Source: Myxococcales bacterium 68-20 | GTDB lineage: Bacteria > Myxococcota_A > Polyangia > Polyangiales > Polyangiaceae | Length of the DNA: 64,000 bases | Reading direction: 5' to 3' | Assembly: GCA_001899635.1 (NCBI GenBank) | Contig: MKVQ01000021.1 | Span: 61,395-125,394 of the forward strand | Shown: piece by piece, positions 1 through 7,982 of the stretch | How the letters are laid out: each line of letters begins with the position of its first letter | Numbering within the stretch: position 1 is the first letter of the stretch | The notes under the pieces: generated by a model | Told to the model about the DNA's origin: nothing | The model's database searches: none | What the model saw: the letters and a program-made list of their open reading frames with translations, nothing else | Position numbers and translations under genes: made by a program

Positions 1-19
1 AACCGGCTCCGGTGAGTTC

Positions 20-1258
20 CTATGCGCGCACGCGGAAGCGTACGAGCAGCAGGAGCGCCGTCGCCATGAACGCGCTCGCGGAGACGAGGAGCGAGGTGTG
101 GACCGTGGCGATGCTTCCCACGAGCCCGACGGTCACGCCGCTGAACGTGCGGAGGCCGGCCGACGACATGTTGAAGAGACCGAGCACACGCCCGCGGATC
201 GCGGAGGGCGCGTTCATCTGCACCAGCGTCTGCGTCATGCTGCTGAACGCGAGCTCGAAGAATCCAGCGCAGAAGAGGACCGCGAGGGCCACCGGATACG
301 ACCGCGTGAGAGCGAAGCCCGCCAGGCCCCCCGCCCAGAGGATCGCGAAGACGATCGCCGCCGACATCTTCGGCTTGCCAAAGCTGCGCCCCGTCTCGAG
401 CAAGATGCCGGCGATGAGAGCACCCGCTGCGTCCGCGCCGAGCAACATCGTGTAGGCGGCGCCCGGATCGCCATGGCCGAGGTCGGATGCGAAGCCCGGC
501 ATCTGCGCCTGGTAGCTGTTGCCGACGAAGAACGACGCGGCTCCGGCGAGGACGATCATCGCGATCAGCACGGGGACCCCGCGCACGTCGCGAACGGTAT
601 CGACGATGTCCGCGATCCCGCGGACCGCGCGTTTGGGACCTTCGCCGGCCCCGCGATACGCGCGGCCGTAGGGAGCGCCGATCAGCCAGATGATGAGCGG
701 GAGATAGATGGCGGCGTTGAGGAAGATGCCGCGCGTCGGTCCGAGCGTGCGCATCAGGGCGCTCCCCACGCCCGGGCCGACGAGGACGCCGAGGTAGCGA
801 GCCGTCGCGTTCAGGCGCACGGCGCTCGGAAGCGCCGCGGGCCCGACGATGTCGTAGAGCAACATCTGGCTCGACGTCATCCAGAGCACGCCCGCGCACC
901 CGTGGAGCACGAGGAGCACCATCGCATGCCACATCTCGAGCGTGTCGGTGACGAAGAACCAGCCCCACCCGAGCGAGACCACCATGAACAACGCCGCGCC
1001 GGACTGGATGAGTCGTCGCGAGTCGAACCGGTCGTTGAGCGCTCCGGCCGCGACGGAGAAGAGCAGGTACGGCAGCCAGTGCGCGACGACCGCGAAGCCC
1101 CCCAGCGCCGGCGACTGGAACTTCTGGAAGATCACCCAGTAGCTGATCACGTGCTCGATGTTGTCGGCCATCATCGTCAGCATGAACGTGCCGACGAAGA
1201 TGCCGAACCCGGGGACCCTCAGGGCATCGAACGCGCGCGGAGCAGGCGCTGTCGTCAT
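20..1258 (-). CDS. MFS transporter, EntS/MFS_3-like exporter
   Basis: A 412-residue inner-membrane protein with about twelve hydrophobic segments, the normal size for the major facilitator superfamily. Residues 71-83 (AGALNDRFDSRRL) match the conserved loop 2-3 motif of MFS carriers (G-x-x-x-D-R-x-x-R-R). The overall look, with a short cytosolic N-terminus and many Gly/Ala-rich helices, resembles the EntS/MFS_3 group of proton-driven small-molecule or siderophore exporters. That subgroup is inferred and the substrate cannot be read. The ATG at 1258 is preceded by no clear Shine-Dalgarno sequence, but it gives the standard N-terminus. The stop is at 20-22, so the gene is complete. It stands alone, transcribed away from the surface-protein cassette beginning at 1766. 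Confidence 0.85.
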   Translation of the reverse strand: MTTAPAPRAFDALRVPGFGIFVGTFMLTMMADNIEHVISYWVIFQKFQSPALGGFAVVAHWLPYLLFSVAAGALNDRFDSRRLIQSGAALFMVVSLGWGWFFVTDTLEMWHAMVLLVLHGCAGVLWMTSSQMLLYDIVGPAALPSAVRLNATARYLGVLVGPGVGSALMRTLGPTRGIFLNAAIYLPLIIWLIGAPYGRAYRGAGEGPKRAVRGIADIVDTVRDVRGVPVLIAMIVLAGAASFFVGNSYQAQMPGFASDLGHGDPGAAYTMLLGADAAGALIAGILLETGRSFGKPKMSAAIVFAILWAGGLAGFALTRSYPVALAVLFCAGFFELAFSSMTQTLVQMNAPSAIRGRVLGLFNMSSAGLRTFSGVTVGLVGSIATVHTSLLVSASAFMATALLLLVRFRVRA

Positions 1259-1765
1259 CGAAGAAGATGACGACTACCACGAGGAGCTGCGGGGCGCTCC
1301 AACCGACTCCACGAAGCCCAGCCGCAGGCAGCGCGAGTAAGACCGCGTGCACCGCGCCAACCACACGTGAGCGCTTCGAGCACGTGACGCTCCCACGCCA
1401 CGCACTTCCCGGGGCGGTGATGGCAGTGAGGATCGTGTGCTCGTTCATCGCGAGCATCCGAGTCAGGTAGTCACCGGGCTTCGCGAGGATCGCCGCGCTC
1501 ACCGAGACATCGCTCGCATCGATCCGCGCTCCGATGCCCTCCGGCACGGAAGGCGGATAGCGCGGGGACCATGCGTTGGTCGTTGGCCACGAGCGCTCTA
1601 CCAAGGTGCTCCCGAAGCGCGACCGTGCGGCTCACGAGCGAAGCCATTCTGTGGGCGGGCTGGCGTGAGCCCCAAATTCATCGGCGGCGGGGCGCTTCGC
1701 CGTCTATCGTCCGGTCGAGTAGCATCGTGCGTCGAGGTCTCGGATCGCCGTTGAGGCTCATCGGC
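1259..1765. other. Intergenic region with a possible coding remnant
   Basis: About 500 bp between the MFS gene and the first cassette gene. No complete gene is recognisable. On the minus strand, roughly 1640 down to 1380, one frame reads without a stop for about 80 codons. Its third positions are about 85 percent G/C over the part I checked, and it includes the run VSVSAAILAKPGDYL. It has only a weak GTG (1547) or internal ATG as possible starts and then runs into the antisense of the MFS gene. It may be the remnant of a lost gene or chance. The promoter of the downstream cassette should lie near 1650-1765, but no obvious -35/-10 pair was seen. Confidence 0.3.
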
Positions 1766-2819
1766 ATGCGCGCTCGTGCGTGGGCGTTGGCGAGCGCGGC
1801 CGGGATCGCGGTCGCTTCGTGGCCTGCGCCGGCGAACGGCGCGCCCTTCGAGCTCGCCTGGTCGGCTCCGGCCGGCTGTCCGTCGCGCGAAGAGATCGTC
1901 GACGCGACGCTGGCGCGTCTCGGGGAGTCCCACTCCGAAGCCGCGCCGGAGCTCTTCGTGCAGGGGACGGTTCGAACGGTGAGCGGAGGCTTCGTGGTCA
2001 CGCTCGCGCTGAAGGATGCGTCGGGGCAAGCCCTCGGCGAGCGCGATGTCCGCGTCGAGCAGAAGAGCTGTGACACCGTCTCGGCCCCAGCGTCGCTGGT
2101 GCTCGCGATGATGATCGCGGTCGCCCTCCCCCGTGTCGAAGAGCGCGACGACACGGGTCGCGCACCCTCGCCGCGAAGAGCCCGCTGCTTCGCAGGAGCC
2201 GCCGGCAATGCCTCCCGCGTCCGTCGGCGCGCGGGAGCATCCGCCAGCATCTCCCGCACCGCCCGCATCCTCTCCTGCGGCGGCCCCGCCTCCGGCCCGC
2301 CTCTTGGTCGGTGCCGCGGGCGTGGCTTCGCTGGGCATCCTTCCAACCGCCGGTGCCGGTGCTGCGCTCCGTGCGATGTACGCGCCGAGATCGACGGTGC
2401 TCGTCGGGCTCGAGGCGAGCTTCGAGGCGGGCGGTTCCGTCCGTATCGGGGCCATCGGGGTCGGAGACATAGGGTTTCAACTCTTCAGTGCCGGCGCGCG
2501 CGTGGGGCTGCCGGTACTGCACAGCGATCGCTTCGAGCTCATCCCGACGCTCGGCGCGCGCGGCGGTCTGCTCCACACCTCACCGACCGGCTTCCCCGTC
2601 GTCAAGAACGAGACCCGTGCAACGATGCTGGCCGGCGCCGGGGTGCTCGTACGTGCCAGGCTTGGACAGCACCTCTTCGCGGAGGCTCTTCCCGAGGTCG
2701 AGGCTGTCCTGGTTCGCGACCGCCTGCGGATTCGTGACGGCGACAAGCTCTACCATGTCTTTCGGGCGAGCCCTTTCGAGGCGCGTCTCTCGCTCGGTCT
2801 CGGCTACGAGTTTCCTTGA
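1766..2819 (+). pseudogene. Frameshifted exported barrel-like protein, cassette copy 1
   Basis: The ATG at 1766 opens a protein with a signal peptide (cleavage likely after residue 26, ANG/A), followed by a domain containing conserved Cys residues. The reading is good up to about 2130 and then continues in the +1 frame to the stop at 2819. That second part has a Pro/Ala linker and a C-terminal half rich in alternating short beta strands, ending in GLGYEF like an outer-membrane barrel. The shift falls at or just after CCCTCCCCC (2124-2132), where one extra C would explain it. The intact paralogue at 36036-37055 has the same layout: signal peptide, Cys, a GER motif, a helix rich in Ala/Val, a Pro-rich linker and a beta-rich tail. 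So the gene is either a recent pseudogene, a sequencing error in a C run, or a phase-variable gene. Function unknown; a porin- or sensor-like envelope protein is inferred. Confidence 0.6.
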
Positions 2820-2862
2820 GCGACAGGAAACGACCGGCCTCGACATAAAAAGCGCGCGGCGC

Positions 2863-3423
2863 GTGCACAAACGGGAAGTGCACGCTTCGACCCTTCGGGT
2901 AGTCACCGTACGGGAGGCCGCTGGAGACGCGGCTGCTGCGCCCGTGACGATCGAAGCACTCTTCGCGGACTACGTCGGGTTCGTGTGGCGCAGCCTGAGC
3001 CACTTCGGTGTGGCGGAGGCCGACCTCGAGGACCAGACCCAGGAAGTCTTCATCGTCGCGCACCGCCAGCTCGCCCAGTACGACGTGCAGCATCCTCGGG
3101 CCTGGCTCTGCGGAATCGCGCGTCGCTGCGCCTCCGCGTATCGCCGCCGGAGTCATCGCCGGCACGAGTGCCCGGTCGAGAAGCTCCCCGAGAGCACCGA
3201 CGCGTCCGATCCTTCCCTTCGCGCGGAGCTCGACCTCCTGAGCCGGGTCTTCGCTTCGCTCGACGAGCAGCAGCAAGAGGTCTTCGTTCTCTACGAATTC
3301 GAAGAGATGTCGATGCGCGAAGTCGCCGAAGCTCTCCAGTGCCCGCTCCAGACCGCCTACACACGGCTCTACGCTGCGCGCCGCGAGCTCGCGCGCGCCC
3401 TCGCCCTAGAGGAGACGACATGA
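2863..3423 (+). CDS. RNA polymerase ECF-type sigma factor, cassette copy 1
   Basis: About 186 residues with the two domains of an extracytoplasmic-function sigma factor. Region 2 starts near FADYVGFVWRSL and includes the DLEDQTQEVFIVAHR signature, which contacts core polymerase and the -10 element. Region 4 is a helix-turn-helix around SMREVAEALQCPLQTAYTRL that reads the -35 element. The start is uncertain: GTG at 2863, 2878 or 2944 are all in frame and none has a strong Shine-Dalgarno sequence. The stop overlaps the ATG of the next gene (ATGA at 3420-3423), the usual arrangement for a sigma factor and its membrane-bound regulator. It probably controls the downstream lipoprotein genes, but I could not identify a promoter motif. 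The paralogue is at 37130-37819. Confidence 0.9.
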   Translation: MHKREVHASTLRVVTVREAAGDAAAAPVTIEALFADYVGFVWRSLSHFGVAEADLEDQTQEVFIVAHRQLAQYDVQHPRAWLCGIARRCASAYRRRSHRRHECPVEKLPESTDASDPSLRAELDLLSRVFASLDEQQQEVFVLYEFEEMSMREVAEALQCPLQTAYTRLYAARRELARALALEETT

Positions 3424-4235
3424 AGATCGATCGCTCGGAGCGTCTCCGCAGCGACGCGCGTGCCCCCGAAGCGCTGCGTGAGTTCGCGCGCTCGGGCGGC
3501 CGGCGCGGCCCGAGCGACGCGGCCGTGGAGCGGATGGCGAAGGGGCTCGCGACGGCGGGCGTGCTGTCGGCACCGGCAGCCCCGGCGCAGGCCGCACCGC
3601 GAGCCGAGCCGAAAGCTGCGTACTACAAGCTTGGTGTTCTCGCGCTGGCGGTCGCCGGCGGATTGCTCGTCACGTGGCGGGCGACGCAGACGCCGACCTC
3701 GATCGCGACGAACGAGCTCTCCATCGACGCACCTCAGGGAGTGACGGAGTCGACGGCGCCCCCGTCCATCGAGCCTCCTCCCGCGGATCCTGCGGACGCT
3801 CCCAAGCCGCTCACCATCTCGGTCGACGAGCTTCCTTCCGCGGCTCCTCCGGCCACCGCGCTCGCTCCTCGCACGAGCGCGAAGTCGCCGACCGAGATCG
3901 CGGGCTCGGAGCTCGCGCTCGTCCACCGCGCCCAGGTGGCGCTTGCCTCCGATCCCCAGCGCGCGCTCACGCTCACGAGCGAGCACGCGCGCGCCTATCC
4001 GAACGGCGAGTTCGTCCAGGAGCGCGAGGTGATCGCCGTCGAGGCGCTCTCGAGGCTCGGCCGAAAAGAAGAAGCACTGCGACGTGCGCTCTCGCTCGTG
4101 CAGCGCTTCCCGCGTACGCCGTACGCCGCGCGCCTCGAGGTCGCCGTAGGGCGCCCCGTCTCGCCGGCACCGAGCTCCGCGGCCCCGACGACTGCCGGCG
4201 ATCGCGGCAGCTCGCCCGCCGCCGTCACGCCGTGA
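3420..4235 (+). CDS. Single-pass membrane protein, probable anti-sigma/sensor, cassette copy 1
   Basis: A 271-residue protein translationally coupled to the sigma factor by a 4-nt overlap. It has a cytoplasmic N-terminus of about 68 residues, one membrane helix (residues 70-86) and a Pro/Ser/Ala-rich linker. The linker carries the motif SVDELPSA. The C-terminal region of about 80 residues is helical and resembles TPR-type repeats (DPQRALTL ... NGEFVQERE ... ALSRLGRKEEAL). No classical ZAS zinc motif (H-x3-C-x2-C) is present in the N-terminus. Position and topology suggest an anti-sigma factor that senses something in the periplasm; this is inference. The paralogue at 37816-38601 shares the topology, the SVxxLPSA motif and the NG-x2-V-x-ERE core. 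Confidence 0.75.
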   Translation: MKIDRSERLRSDARAPEALREFARSGGRRGPSDAAVERMAKGLATAGVLSAPAAPAQAAPRAEPKAAYYKLGVLALAVAGGLLVTWRATQTPTSIATNELSIDAPQGVTESTAPPSIEPPPADPADAPKPLTISVDELPSAAPPATALAPRTSAKSPTEIAGSELALVHRAQVALASDPQRALTLTSEHARAYPNGEFVQEREVIAVEALSRLGRKEEALRRALSLVQRFPRTPYAARLEVAVGRPVSPAPSSAAPTTAGDRGSSPAAVTP

Positions 4236-4258
4236 ACTCCTGATTGAGGGAGACCGAC

Positions 4259-5455
4259 ATGTTTCGAAGTATCGCGCGCGTAGGCGCGCCATTCACTCTG
4301 ATCGCGTCGGCCACGTTCACGTGGCTGTTCGCGGGCTGCGGGACCGACGTGACCATCGCCGAGACGCGAGACGCTGCGCCGCCGACCTTCGTGGCCCCGG
4401 ACGTCGCGACGACGGAGCCCCTGCCGGACGGGCTCACCGAGTATTGCCCTTCCAGCCAGTGCCCCGCCGGACACACGACGTGTCCGGGTTCGCGCTTCCC
4501 CTGTGAGGTGGATCTACGGACCGATCCGAACAACTGCGGCGCATGCGGCAACGTCTGTCCCGCACGAGGCGTGGACGAGACCTATGCGTGCGTCGACGGG
4601 CGCTGCGTGATGGCCTGCGACGTCGGCACGAAGGCCATGGATTGCGATGGCGTGCCCGACAACGGTTGCGAGACTCGTCCGAACCAAGACAACTGCGGCG
4701 CGTGCGGGAAGAAGTGCCTGAATCCCGCGAAGCCGTGTGTCGTCACGACAGGCGCCTGGCAATGTGGTTGCAACGGCAATGACCTCACCTGTCCGGTGGG
4801 CGACGGCTTCGAGTGTATCGACGGGCGCATGGACGACCGCAATTGCGGAGCATGCGGCAAAGTCTGCGATCCGTCCGGTGATGGCGGAGCCCCGCACGCC
4901 AATGCGTACTACGGCTGTGTCCAGAGCACGTGCGACCAGCCCAAATGCATCGGCGGCTTCGGCAACTGTGACGACGACATGTCCAACGGTTGCGAGACCG
5001 ATCTCGTCGACGACGCCAACTGCGGGGCCTGCGGAAATGCCTGTCCCACAAATACGAAGTGCGTTCTCGACGATTCGTTTCGGCCGTTCTGTGCGTGCCC
5101 GGGAGAGCAGACCTTCTGCCCAGATTTCTGCTTCGGCGAGGATTGCATGGGCAAGTGCTTCGACCTCACCGCGCATCCATACAACTGCGGCGGCTGCGGG
5201 ATCGAGTGCAACACTCCGCCGTACAGCGATCCCATCTGCAACTACGGAACATGCTCGTACGTCTGCAAGGGCGGACGGGCCGACTGCAACGGCAACCCCG
5301 CGGACGGCTGCGAGGTGAACACCCATAGCGACCCACGGAATTGCGGCGGCTGCGGCGTTGCCTGCGACACCGCCGCCGGTCAGGCGTGCGTCGCCGGCCA
5401 GTGCGTGGTCGAGCCATGCGACTCGATCCCGGACGGAGGAGTGACCGCCCGATGA
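4259..5455 (+). CDS. Cys-rich NCGxCG-repeat lipoprotein, cassette copy 1
   Basis: A 398-residue secreted lipoprotein. The signal peptide ends in the lipobox LFAGC and the +2 residue is Gly, compatible with outer-membrane sorting. The mature part contains six units built around NCGACG or NCGGCG followed by x-x-C, separated by stretches with further paired Cys and the recurrent DGCE/NGCE. This is the Cys-rich repeat type common in myxobacterial surface proteins and reminiscent of MopE-like proteins. The Cys pairs are probably disulphide bonded in the periplasm or on the surface. ATG 4259 was chosen over TTG 4244 because GAGGGAGA lies just upstream and the signal peptide starts there. The stop overlaps the next start (ATGA). 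The paralogue at 38642-39787 also has six units. No enzymatic function can be assigned. Confidence 0.8.
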   Translation: MFRSIARVGAPFTLIASATFTWLFAGCGTDVTIAETRDAAPPTFVAPDVATTEPLPDGLTEYCPSSQCPAGHTTCPGSRFPCEVDLRTDPNNCGACGNVCPARGVDETYACVDGRCVMACDVGTKAMDCDGVPDNGCETRPNQDNCGACGKKCLNPAKPCVVTTGAWQCGCNGNDLTCPVGDGFECIDGRMDDRNCGACGKVCDPSGDGGAPHANAYYGCVQSTCDQPKCIGGFGNCDDDMSNGCETDLVDDANCGACGNACPTNTKCVLDDSFRPFCACPGEQTFCPDFCFGEDCMGKCFDLTAHPYNCGGCGIECNTPPYSDPICNYGTCSYVCKGGRADCNGNPADGCEVNTHSDPRNCGGCGVACDTAAGQACVAGQCVVEPCDSIPDGGVTAR

Positions 5456-6657
5456 ACCCTCGAAGCTTGTTCTTGGTCGCGAGTGCCGCGGCGTGCACGT
5501 GCGTGATGGCACTCGGCGCCTGCGCGAACGACGGGGGCACGCTCGTCGTCGAGGAGCCTCGCGCGGAGGAGTCGGTCCCCGGCTCCGACAGCGGGATCGA
5601 TGCCGACGGCGATGCGGCCGCGCTCTGCACCGGCGACTGCGAGTACTTCCCCGACGACTGCGCCCCGGACGCCTTCTGCTCGAATGGACCGTTCGACCCG
5701 AGCACCATCGGCGGCGCGCTGAATCTGCGGACCCGGATCAACGTCGTTCGGGGTCGTTCTCAGAGTGACGTCTGGGTCGCCGGCGCAGTCGGGACGCTTG
5801 CTCACTTCGACGGCACGTCGTGGACGCGCACGCCGTCCGATACGAAGGAGACACTGCAGACGATCTGGCTCCGCGACTCCGAGGAGGTCGCGTTCGGGCG
5901 GCTCGATGTCCTCTATTCGCGCGGCGGCGCTCTCCCGGATGCGGGCGCTCCTTCCGCAGGCGGCTGGGCGCCCCGCACCATCGATGCGTTCCCTCCCGAA
6001 TGGCACTACCTGCCGGTACGGGTCACCGCCGCCTGGGCGCCGCCGGGCGCAGAGTGGCTCTGGATGGCGACGGACCCGGCCTATGCCTACCGCGGGCTCT
6101 GGCGTCTACGCGTGACTCCCTCGGGAACCTACGAGCTCGCGGTCGGCGCATCGACCGACCTGTGTTTGGCATTCTCGGCATGCGAGGTGACCAGCCTCCA
6201 CGGCAGCTCGGCGAGCGAGCTCTGGGCGGTGGGGTTGACCGGTACGACGGTCCGGATCACCGACGCGCAGAGCGGCTCGCCCTCGACCAAGGTCTTCAAC
6301 AGCCGGACGTGGAACGCGCTCCGCGGTGTGTGGGAGGCCTCGGCATCGGATGCATGGGCGGTCGGCGCAGCAGGCACCATCCGCCACTACACCGGCGATG
6401 CTCTGTTCTGGGAGGTCGTGAATGACGTCCCGACGACCGAGAACCTCAACGCCATTTGGGGTACGTCTTCTTCCGATATCTGGGTCGTCGGCGACAACGC
6501 GGTCATCCTTCACTACGACGGCAAGACATGGTCGCGTGTGAAAGTCGCGCGGCTCGGCGCGCGTCGGCCCGACCTCACCACCGTATGGGCCGCTGCTCCA
6601 GGTCACGTCTGGGTCGGTGGGGAGGGCGTCGTCCTTTCCCTTGGAGGGAAGCCATGA
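5452..6657 (+). CDS. Beta-propeller-like lipoprotein A, cassette copy 1
   Basis: A 401-residue lipoprotein. The signal peptide ends at LGAC, followed by an acidic low-complexity spacer and then a repeat domain. The repeats follow S-D-x-W-x-V-G-x-x-x-x-x-x-H-x-D-G-x-x-W, for example SDVWVAGAVGTLAHFDGTSW and SDIWVVGDNAVILHYDGKTW. About six such blades suggest a beta-propeller of the kelch/BNR-like kind often seen in myxobacterial surface proteins. A Cys-containing segment (CTGDCEYFPDDCAPDAFC) precedes the propeller. It is coupled to the Cys-rich gene upstream and to lipoprotein B downstream by 4-nt overlaps. It probably binds a partner or ligand at the cell surface, with no catalytic residues recognised. 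The paralogue is at 39784-40998. Confidence 0.75.
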   Translation: MNPRSLFLVASAAACTCVMALGACANDGGTLVVEEPRAEESVPGSDSGIDADGDAAALCTGDCEYFPDDCAPDAFCSNGPFDPSTIGGALNLRTRINVVRGRSQSDVWVAGAVGTLAHFDGTSWTRTPSDTKETLQTIWLRDSEEVAFGRLDVLYSRGGALPDAGAPSAGGWAPRTIDAFPPEWHYLPVRVTAAWAPPGAEWLWMATDPAYAYRGLWRLRVTPSGTYELAVGASTDLCLAFSACEVTSLHGSSASELWAVGLTGTTVRITDAQSGSPSTKVFNSRTWNALRGVWEASASDAWAVGAAGTIRHYTGDALFWEVVNDVPTTENLNAIWGTSSSDIWVVGDNAVILHYDGKTWSRVKVARLGARRPDLTTVWAAAPGHVWVGGEGVVLSLGGKP

Positions 6658-7982
6658 GAACGAGGTTCCTTCTCACGTGCGCGTCGCTCGCCCTCGCGGC
6701 AATCGCGGCGGCGGCATGCGCATCATCCGACGACGGAGAGGTGACGCAGCCCGAGCAGGGCCCGCCGACCGTACTCCCGGATGCGGGAACGACCGAGGCC
6801 GCGGCGGACGCGGCACCGGATGTCGAGCCAGAGCTCCCGCGATGCAGCGCGGCGGGCTGGTGCAAGACATCGCTCCCCGACTCCGACCTGGTGATGAAAG
6901 ACATCTGGCCGCTTCGGGACCGAGCCTTTGCCGTCGCGGAGAGCGCCACCATCGGCATCAAAGTCCTCGAGTGGGACGAGGCGACCGACGGCTGGAAGTA
7001 CATCGACGACGGAACCCAGAATGCAATCGGCTTTGGCAAGTACGTAGGCTCGGTCTGGGCCCCCAGCGCGGACGAGGTCTATTACGCCGTAGCACCGGGG
7101 ACCATCTATCGTGGGAAGCGACCCGTCCCACCCGCAACGGCATGGGAATGGACACGCCAGCGGCTCGAAGACAACAGCCACAAGGGCGAGCCCGCGCACG
7201 ACCCAAACCATGATCACGGGTCTCCGACCTACGGGCTTCGCAAATCCAACTACCCGGCGCTCGGGGTCTGGGGGACCGGCACCGACGATGTCTACGCCTG
7301 GTACTCGAACACGATCTTCCGGTGGAAGAGCGATGACGGCGGCGCACCTGCGTGGGTCGCCGAATACGTCGCGGACGACCACGACGGCGAGGACGAACAT
7401 CTGTTCTTCCTGTCTGCCGGAGGAAGTCGCGGCGACGTCTGGTTCTCCGGAGCGCGGGACCGCGGTGACGCGTTCACGAGCGGCAACACTTACAACTGTG
7501 CCGTCGCCGTACGCAGGACCTCCGAAAGCTATCGGCGGATCGCGGACGGCGTCGCCAGCACGGACCTCGCTCATCCATGCACCGAGAGAACGGGATTCCT
7601 CCACGTCGGCGGACCGGCCGGGTGGCTCACCGACATCCAGGCGGCGGGAACGGACCGCGTCGTGGCCCTCAAGGGGACGCGCCACGTCGCGCGGATCTCG
7701 CTGGAGGACGGCAACTACGCGGTCGACTTCTCCAACGTACCGACCAGGGAGCCGGCGACCCTCTACTCACTTTGGTGGGCGCCGGAGAACGTTTGGCTGA
7801 GCGGATGGGGAATCATCCTTCGGGGCAACGACCTCGTCGGAGACGCCGGAGCATACGACGTGTCCACCATCTCGCTCACCGGAGCCCCTCTCGCCACGCC
7901 GATGTACCGAATTCGAGGCACGGAAAGCACCAACCTCTGGGCAATCGGAGAGCGCTATGCGCTTCACAAGACGACTCCTTGA
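6654..7982 (+). CDS. Beta-propeller-like lipoprotein B, cassette copy 1
   Basis: A 442-residue lipoprotein. The signal peptide MRTRFLLTCASLALAA ends in an AAAC lipobox, and an acidic/Ala-rich spacer follows. The motif CSAAGWCKTSLPDSD then precedes a domain with repeated W-x-S-x-D-E/D-V-x-Y and GTGTDDVYAWYSN-like strands, consistent with a diverged propeller. The entry motif DWCKTPLP in the paralogue at 40995-42233 matches WCKTSLP here, which supports pairing the two genes. The ATG overlaps the stop of lipoprotein A by 4 nt. No enzyme motifs are visible. The lipoprotein signal argues for attachment to the outer membrane. Confidence 0.7.
   Translation: MRTRFLLTCASLALAAIAAAACASSDDGEVTQPEQGPPTVLPDAGTTEAAADAAPDVEPELPRCSAAGWCKTSLPDSDLVMKDIWPLRDRAFAVAESATIGIKVLEWDEATDGWKYIDDGTQNAIGFGKYVGSVWAPSADEVYYAVAPGTIYRGKRPVPPATAWEWTRQRLEDNSHKGEPAHDPNHDHGSPTYGLRKSNYPALGVWGTGTDDVYAWYSNTIFRWKSDDGGAPAWVAEYVADDHDGEDEHLFFLSAGGSRGDVWFSGARDRGDAFTSGNTYNCAVAVRRTSESYRRIADGVASTDLAHPCTERTGFLHVGGPAGWLTDIQAAGTDRVVALKGTRHVARISLEDGNYAVDFSNVPTREPATLYSLWWAPENVWLSGWGIILRGNDLVGDAGAYDVSTISLTGAPLATPMYRIRGTESTNLWAIGERYALHKTTP

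Noticed and set aside
98..1270. Long plus-strand frame opposite the MFS gene
   Set aside because: Arg/Glu/His-rich, no family resemblance, and explained as the antisense shadow of a G/C-ended coding strand.
4259..5455. Copper-binding MopE function for the Cys-rich proteins
   Set aside because: Only the Cys repeat style is similar. The copper site of MopE is not recognisable.
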